Positions 34,436 to 38,063 of a stretch of 38,063 bases of DNA are shown here, piece by piece. Where the stretch lies: NCBI GenBank assembly GCA_015488565.1, contig WFNQ01000007.1:1-38063 (forward strand), read 5' to 3'. A program made the position numbers and the translations under genes. Position 1 is the stretch's first letter; each line of letters opens with the position of its first letter. Origin of the DNA: Thiomicrorhabdus sp. GTDB lineage: Bacteria; Pseudomonadota; Gammaproteobacteria; Thiomicrospirales; Thiomicrospiraceae. Below the pieces are notes generated by a model. That model was not told where the DNA came from, did no database searches, and worked only from the letters and a program-made list of their open reading frames with translations.

Positions 34436-35062
34436 GTACCCTAATAACTCACCAATGGTTTTAAGGTTTGCCACTTGTTGCATATTAATTTTACCCCCCC
34501 CTACTATAAAAGGGAGGACGCTTCTTTTAGAGTGTTCATCTTTGGAAAGGCTCGCTACAAAGTCGGTTAACAACGCCACCTGTTCCTTTCCATCCTCTGG
34601 CAATGTCTCTACCCACCCAAAAGGATTGCCTGATATCTTCACACCTTTTCTGCACCACTGCCAGCCCGACAAACAGTGCCGAGAAGAAATTAACGTAATG
34701 GGACAAGGCAATAAATCTAATGAAACAAAAGGAGACTCACTCCAAACAACAACCCCTAAAATAGCGCTATCCAATACCGATACAACATCGGTTATCTGGA
34801 CAAAAACGTCTCTATTTTTGATACCACCATTCAAATCATTATCCAGCGCTAAATAAAAGCCAAACGTATCCCCTATAGACTCGACTATCTCTTGCATCGC
34901 CTGCTGAGACCAAGTAGACCATTCTGACTGAGGTACCAGTACAACACGGTAAACATTGCTAAAATAGTCCAACTGCCATGCCTCTGGCAAATCATCAGGG
35001 TAAAAATCTGCTACCCAATCATTATGTCGCCAACCGTAAGTACCAATTTGTAACTCAAACAC
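34433..35062 (-). CDS. DUF72-like protein of unknown function
   Basis: The N-terminus (LQIGTYGWRHNDWVADFYPDDLP) has the pattern of DUF72/YecE proteins (GTSGW...W...FYP), a TIM-barrel family without firm function. The rest is divergent, and at 209 residues it is shorter than most members (about 240-300). The TAG stop (34433-34435) lies within the terminal repeat of the MITE-like element, so the C-terminus may have been trimmed by the insertion. An 8-C run at 34494-34501 encodes Gly-Gly-Gly. I chose GTG 35062 because it puts the conserved strand at the N-terminus; a TTG at 35080 is possible, and neither has a clear ribosome site. Confidence 0.65.
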   Translation of the reverse strand: MFELQIGTYGWRHNDWVADFYPDDLPEAWQLDYFSNVYRVVLVPQSEWSTWSQQAMQEIVESIGDTFGFYLALDNDLNGGIKNRDVFVQITDVVSVLDSAILGVVVWSESPFVSLDLLPCPITLISSRHCLSGWQWCRKGVKISGNPFGWVETLPEDGKEQVALLTDFVASLSKDEHSKRSVLPFIVGGGKINMQQVANLKTIGELLGY

Positions 35063-35230
35063 ACCATTAATACCGTACAAATAAAAATAAGCAAATAATT
35101 ATACCCAAATCCTGACTTAGAAACACCAAAGTCGACTCATTCCTTTTTTTAAACTTTGACACGAAGCAACTTTGTCATAACCTCAAGCCATATAAGCCAT
35201 AAAGATTTTTTATTTCAGCTGTACTTCCGC

Positions 35231-35236
35231 TATAAT
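35231..35236 (+). promoter_or_regulatory. Possible -10 of the antiporter-kdsC-lptCAB operon
   Basis: A perfect TATAAT lies 36 bases before the start codon at 35272, in the only gap before the operon. A clear -35 is not visible at the expected distance. Confidence 0.4.
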
Positions 35237-35271
35237 CACATCCACTTTTTTAAGGACTCGTTGAGTAAGTC

Positions 35272-36261
35272 ATGACAAGCACACTTCTTCTACCCAGCAT
35301 CGTACTTCTTATTGGACTCGCACTACTTGTATGGAGTTCGGATATTTTCATTGATGGTGCCGCCAGCATCTCGTTGCACATGAAAATATCGCCACTGATT
35401 ATAGGGGTAGTTGTACTAGGCTTTGGAACCTCCATGCCCGAGATCGTTGTCGCCACTCTTGCCGCACTCGATGGCAGTCCAGGGCTTGCTATCGGAAACG
35501 CGGTGGGCTCCAATATTGCCAATATTGCCCTTGTGTTAGGAGTGGCCGCACTCATCGCCCCTATTGTGGTGAAATCCTCTATTTTAAAACGAGAGCTTCC
35601 CATATTACTGGCCATCTCTTTAGGAGCTTATGCCCTCGTTTTAGATGGCGAGCTTGGCATTATGGACGGCATTATCCTAGTCGTTGCGCTCATTTTAACC
35701 ATGACTTGGATGATTCGAGCCAATAAAGCCATTGATCCAAGCGATCCGCTTGCTGAAGAGACACTTGAAGAAGTGGGCGATATACCTGAATTAACGATGA
35801 AAAAAAGTGTCATCTACCTCATTGGCGGACTCATTATTTTAATGGTCAGCGCCAAAATGATGGTTTGGGGAGCGGTCGATATCGCTCAAACCTTTGGCAT
35901 TCCCGAAGTCGTGATTGGCTTAACCATCATTGCCATCGGAACCAGTTTACCCGAACTTGCGGCCGCCATTGCCGCCGCACGAAAAAATGAAGCCGACTTA
36001 ATGATTGGTAATATCGTCGGTTCAAACCTATTTAATATTTTAGCCGTACTGGCCGTTCCAGCCCTACTTGCACCTTCCATATTAGAACCCGAAATTCTAT
36101 CCATAGACATGCCCGTGATGCTTGGATTTACTCTTATTATGCTACTCTTCGCACTCCCTATAAAAGGAAAAGCCGTCATTAATACACCCAAAGGGCTTTT
36201 ACTTACCTTCGGTTTTGTGGCATATTTAGTCATACTGTACCTACGAACTACTGGCACTTAA
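35272..36261 (+). CDS. yrbG: CaCA-family calcium/sodium antiporter (YrbG-like)
   Basis: The 329-residue inner-membrane protein has about ten helices and the two alpha repeats of the Ca2+:cation antiporter family. The first repeat holds GFGTSMPE (51-57) and GNAVGSN (75-81); the second has AIGTSLPE and GNIVGSN. Acidic residues in each repeat bind the cation. In E. coli the homologue YrbG lies between mlaF and kdsD-kdsC-lptCAB, the same setting. Here kdsD is missing after it. AAGGA lies rather far upstream of ATG 35272, with GAG closer. Confidence 0.92.
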   Translation: MTSTLLLPSIVLLIGLALLVWSSDIFIDGAASISLHMKISPLIIGVVVLGFGTSMPEIVVATLAALDGSPGLAIGNAVGSNIANIALVLGVAALIAPIVVKSSILKRELPILLAISLGAYALVLDGELGIMDGIILVVALILTMTWMIRANKAIDPSDPLAEETLEEVGDIPELTMKKSVIYLIGGLIILMVSAKMMVWGAVDIAQTFGIPEVVIGLTIIAIGTSLPELAAAIAAARKNEADLMIGNIVGSNLFNILAVLAVPALLAPSILEPEILSIDMPVMLGFTLIMLLFALPIKGKAVINTPKGLLLTFGFVAYLVILYLRTTGT

Positions 36262-36294
36262 ATTTAAACATTCCTAAAACACAAGGAAACCACT

Positions 36295-36837
36295 ATGCTC
36301 ATTTCAGAAGAAATTGCCCAAAAAGCACAAAAAATTAAACTGCTGATTTTAGACGTGGATGGTGTTTTAACCAACAACATGCTCATTTACAGCGAAGATG
36401 GCCAAGAGCACAAAGCCTTTCACACTCGTGATGGACACGGCATGGTGTTACTGCAAAAAAGTCAAGTCGACATAGGTATTATTACGGGCAGAAAATCACA
36501 ACTTGTTACCAATCGAATGAACGACTTAAAAGTCCAGCATGTTTATCAAGGCGTACCCGATAAGCTCCCCACCTTTTTAAAACTAGTCGATGAACTCAAT
36601 CTCTCGTTAGATGAAATTGCCTACATTGGTGACGACATTTTAGATCTTCCCATCTTAATTCGCATTGGTCTATCCGTTACCCCTGCCGACGGGGATGACG
36701 AGGTGAAATCAAGAGTAGACTATATCTCTCCTTTTAAAGGTGGTAAAGGCTGTGTAAGAGAGGTGTGTGAAATCATTATGCGTTCACAAAACAATTGGCA
36801 ACAGCACATGGATTTCTTTTTAAGAGAATCCATCTAA
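36295..36837 (+). CDS. kdsC: 3-deoxy-D-manno-octulosonate 8-phosphate phosphatase KdsC
   Basis: KdsC removes phosphate from KDO 8-phosphate to give KDO for the LPS core. The 180-residue HAD enzyme has the nucleophile motif DVDGVLTNN (D20, D22), the GIITGRKS motif, a conserved Lys region and GDDILDLP. As in the family, there is no cap domain. AAGGA precedes ATG 36295 by about seven bases. It follows the antiporter gene by 33 bases and lies six bases before lptC. Confidence 0.96.
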   Translation: MLISEEIAQKAQKIKLLILDVDGVLTNNMLIYSEDGQEHKAFHTRDGHGMVLLQKSQVDIGIITGRKSQLVTNRMNDLKVQHVYQGVPDKLPTFLKLVDELNLSLDEIAYIGDDILDLPILIRIGLSVTPADGDDEVKSRVDYISPFKGGKGCVREVCEIIMRSQNNWQQHMDFFLRESI

Positions 36838-36843
36838 TACCCC

Positions 36844-37434
36844 ATGCGCCTATCCACCCTTCGAATCACGCTTCTAACCCTAACGCTGGGATTGGTTGCG
36901 CTCTGGGTAATTAACCAAAAAGAACAAGCAACATTCTCCCCTACCGCAGACAACACCTCTGAACCTTATCAGTGGAGTAGCATCCAAAGTATCACATGGG
37001 AAATATCGCGCGATCAACCAGAAAAACAACATATCATTCAAACGGCCACATGGCACTACAATGAAACCAGCAAACTCAGCCAATTTACCCAACCCATTAT
37101 TACGCTAACCACACCAGACACTATCACCGTTATCCGCAGTCAAAAAGGCCAAACATTAAACGATGAAGCCATTCAACTCTCTGGTGATGTATCAATCACA
37201 CAAAACCCACTCTCTAACAACATCAAACAAAGCACATTAACCACCCAAAGCCTAACTTACAATGCAAACCAAGCAGAACTGTTAAGCCGTGATACAATTA
37301 CGCTAACACAAGCAGAGAGTGTTACTACTGGAGTTGGCCTCCATGCAAATTTAGAATCGGGCCAATTTCAATTAATGTCTAACGTACAGAGCACCTACCA
37401 ACCCAATAAAACCAAACAATCCAGTGCCCCATAA
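36844..37434 (+). CDS. lptC: LPS export protein LptC
   Basis: LptC is the bitopic inner-membrane protein that receives LPS from LptB2FG and hands it to LptA. The 196-residue protein has one N-terminal helix (residues about 6-22, LRITLLTLTLGLVALWVI) and a periplasmic beta-jellyroll (WHYNETSKLSQFTQPIITL, IQLSGDVSITQ, LTTQSLTYNANQAELLSRDTITL) with the LPS-binding repeat pattern. The family is weakly conserved; position between kdsC and lptA confirms the call. Confidence 0.9.
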   Translation: MRLSTLRITLLTLTLGLVALWVINQKEQATFSPTADNTSEPYQWSSIQSITWEISRDQPEKQHIIQTATWHYNETSKLSQFTQPIITLTTPDTITVIRSQKGQTLNDEAIQLSGDVSITQNPLSNNIKQSTLTTQSLTYNANQAELLSRDTITLTQAESVTTGVGLHANLESGQFQLMSNVQSTYQPNKTKQSSAP

Positions 37435-37447
37435 AAAGACCACCGCC

Positions 37448-37990
37448 ATGCAACCAACTAACACGTTTTACCGCTCCCTTTTTGCCCTATGCATCCTATG
37501 CTTTTTTAGCCTAACGAGCTTGGCTGAATCCAATACTCCAGACGAAGAACACCCCATAAACATCACCGCTGACCGCCTAGAAGTACAAGAACAAACAGGC
37601 ATTAGCACCTACTCCGGTAACGTTAACATTCAACAAGGCAGTCTTGAGCTTACAGGCGATACCGTCACCATTATTCACCCCAATGGCCAACTTAATATGG
37701 TCAAAGCCTATGGTGCACCCGCCAAGTTTAAACGTTTTAGCCAAGTAGAACAGAGCTGGATTAATGGTCAAGCCAACTTAATTCAATACAACACCGAATA
37801 CAAAACCATTTTACTTTCAGGCAACGCCAAAGTAATGCAACCTGGAAAACACACCATTACAGGCAGCAACATTTTTTACGATGTCAGTAAGCAAACACTC
37901 ATGGCAAAAGGTAGTAAAGACGGACAAGATCGAGTCTCAGTTACCTTTGATCCCGCCACACCAAAAACACCCTCTGGCGATAAGGAATAA
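37448..37990 (+). CDS. lptA: LPS transport periplasmic protein LptA
   Basis: LptA oligomerises into the periplasmic bridge that carries LPS from LptC to LptD. The 180-residue product has a signal peptide (FYRSLFALCILCFFSLTSLA) and the OstA domain (PINITADRLEVQEQTGISTYSGNVNIQQGSLELTGDTVTI, FSQVEQSWINGQANLIQYNTEYKTILLSGNAKV). I chose ATG 37448, 13 bases after the lptC stop; an in-frame GTG at 37424 inside lptC is possible but has no ribosome site. Confidence 0.94.
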   Translation: MQPTNTFYRSLFALCILCFFSLTSLAESNTPDEEHPINITADRLEVQEQTGISTYSGNVNIQQGSLELTGDTVTIIHPNGQLNMVKAYGAPAKFKRFSQVEQSWINGQANLIQYNTEYKTILLSGNAKVMQPGKHTITGSNIFYDVSKQTLMAKGSKDGQDRVSVTFDPATPKTPSGDKE

Positions 37991-37995
37991 TCTAT

Positions 37996-38063
37996 ATGGC
38001 CCATTTTTATGCCCGAGGCTTAGCCAAAAGTTACAAAAAAAGACAAGTCGTCACCTCGGTTGA
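37996..38063 (+). CDS. lptB: LPS export ATPase LptB, 5' end
   Basis: This is the first 22 codons of a gene that runs off the window. The product begins MAHFYARGLAKSYKKRQVV, matching the N-terminal beta strand of LptB before its Walker A motif, which is not reached. AAGGA lies nine bases upstream of ATG 37996, and the gene follows lptA by five bases, the standard order. Confidence 0.9.
   Translation, partial: MAHFYARGLAKSYKKRQVVTSV

Overview
This 38 kb window is a piece of a gammaproteobacterial chromosome of moderate G+C. It is packed with core genes in operons typical of that class: rpsP-rimM-trmD-rplS, mlaFEDCB-ibaG-murA-hisGD, a CaCA antiporter with kdsC-lptCAB, petABC, and rng-yhdP. Gene order, a PVWY-type cytochrome b and a short-form HisG would fit the sulfur-oxidising Thiotrichales/Piscirickettsiaceae (Thiomicrospira-like) group. 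That placement is inference from protein flavour, not proof. I see no rRNA, tRNA, CRISPR array, prophage or complete insertion sequence. No gene-free stretch reaches 300 bases; the longest is 17730-18016, between divergent outer-membrane protein genes.

Layout. 1-1863 (+): end of rsmA, apaH and a coupled two-helix membrane protein. 1977-2513 (+): a lone exported protein of unknown function with its own promoter. 2549-8819 (-): xerD-rng-yhdP. 8931-10892 (-): rpsP-rimM-trmD-rplS, with a near-consensus promoter and a bidirectional terminator. 11014-12390 (-): ffh, divergent from ypjD, a corB-type gene and an IMPase-family gene (12559-15554, +). 15797-16411 (+): DoxX-like protein, then a FadL-type channel (-) and a porin (+) facing away from each other. 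19145-24921 (-): radA, a membrane-anchored FMN glutamate-synthase-like protein and petABC. 25087-34216 (-): a Nif3-like gene, then an eleven-gene directional cluster transcribed mlaF-E-D-C-B, an ABC ATPase and permease, ibaG, murA, hisG, hisD, ending at a terminator. 34433-35062 (-): a DUF72-like gene. 35272-38063 (+): CaCA antiporter, kdsC, lptC, lptA and the start of lptB.

The window is rich in envelope biogenesis. Mla moves phospholipid between the membranes, YhdP is an AsmA-like lipid-transport protein, KdsC and LptCAB make and export LPS, MurA starts peptidoglycan synthesis, and FadL and a porin sit in the outer membrane. The second theme is translation and protein targeting: RsmA, S16, RimM, TrmD, L19, Ffh and RNase G.

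I found no convincing new multi-gene system. The most unusual signals are of two kinds. First, there are twelve G or C homopolymer runs of 7-10 bases, all inside coding sequence and all spelling GGG-GGG or CCC-CCC dicodons. Second, there is a 165 bp nested-palindrome MITE-like element whose end supplies the stop codon of the neighbouring gene, with a shorter relative forming a hairpin in the doxX-like leader.
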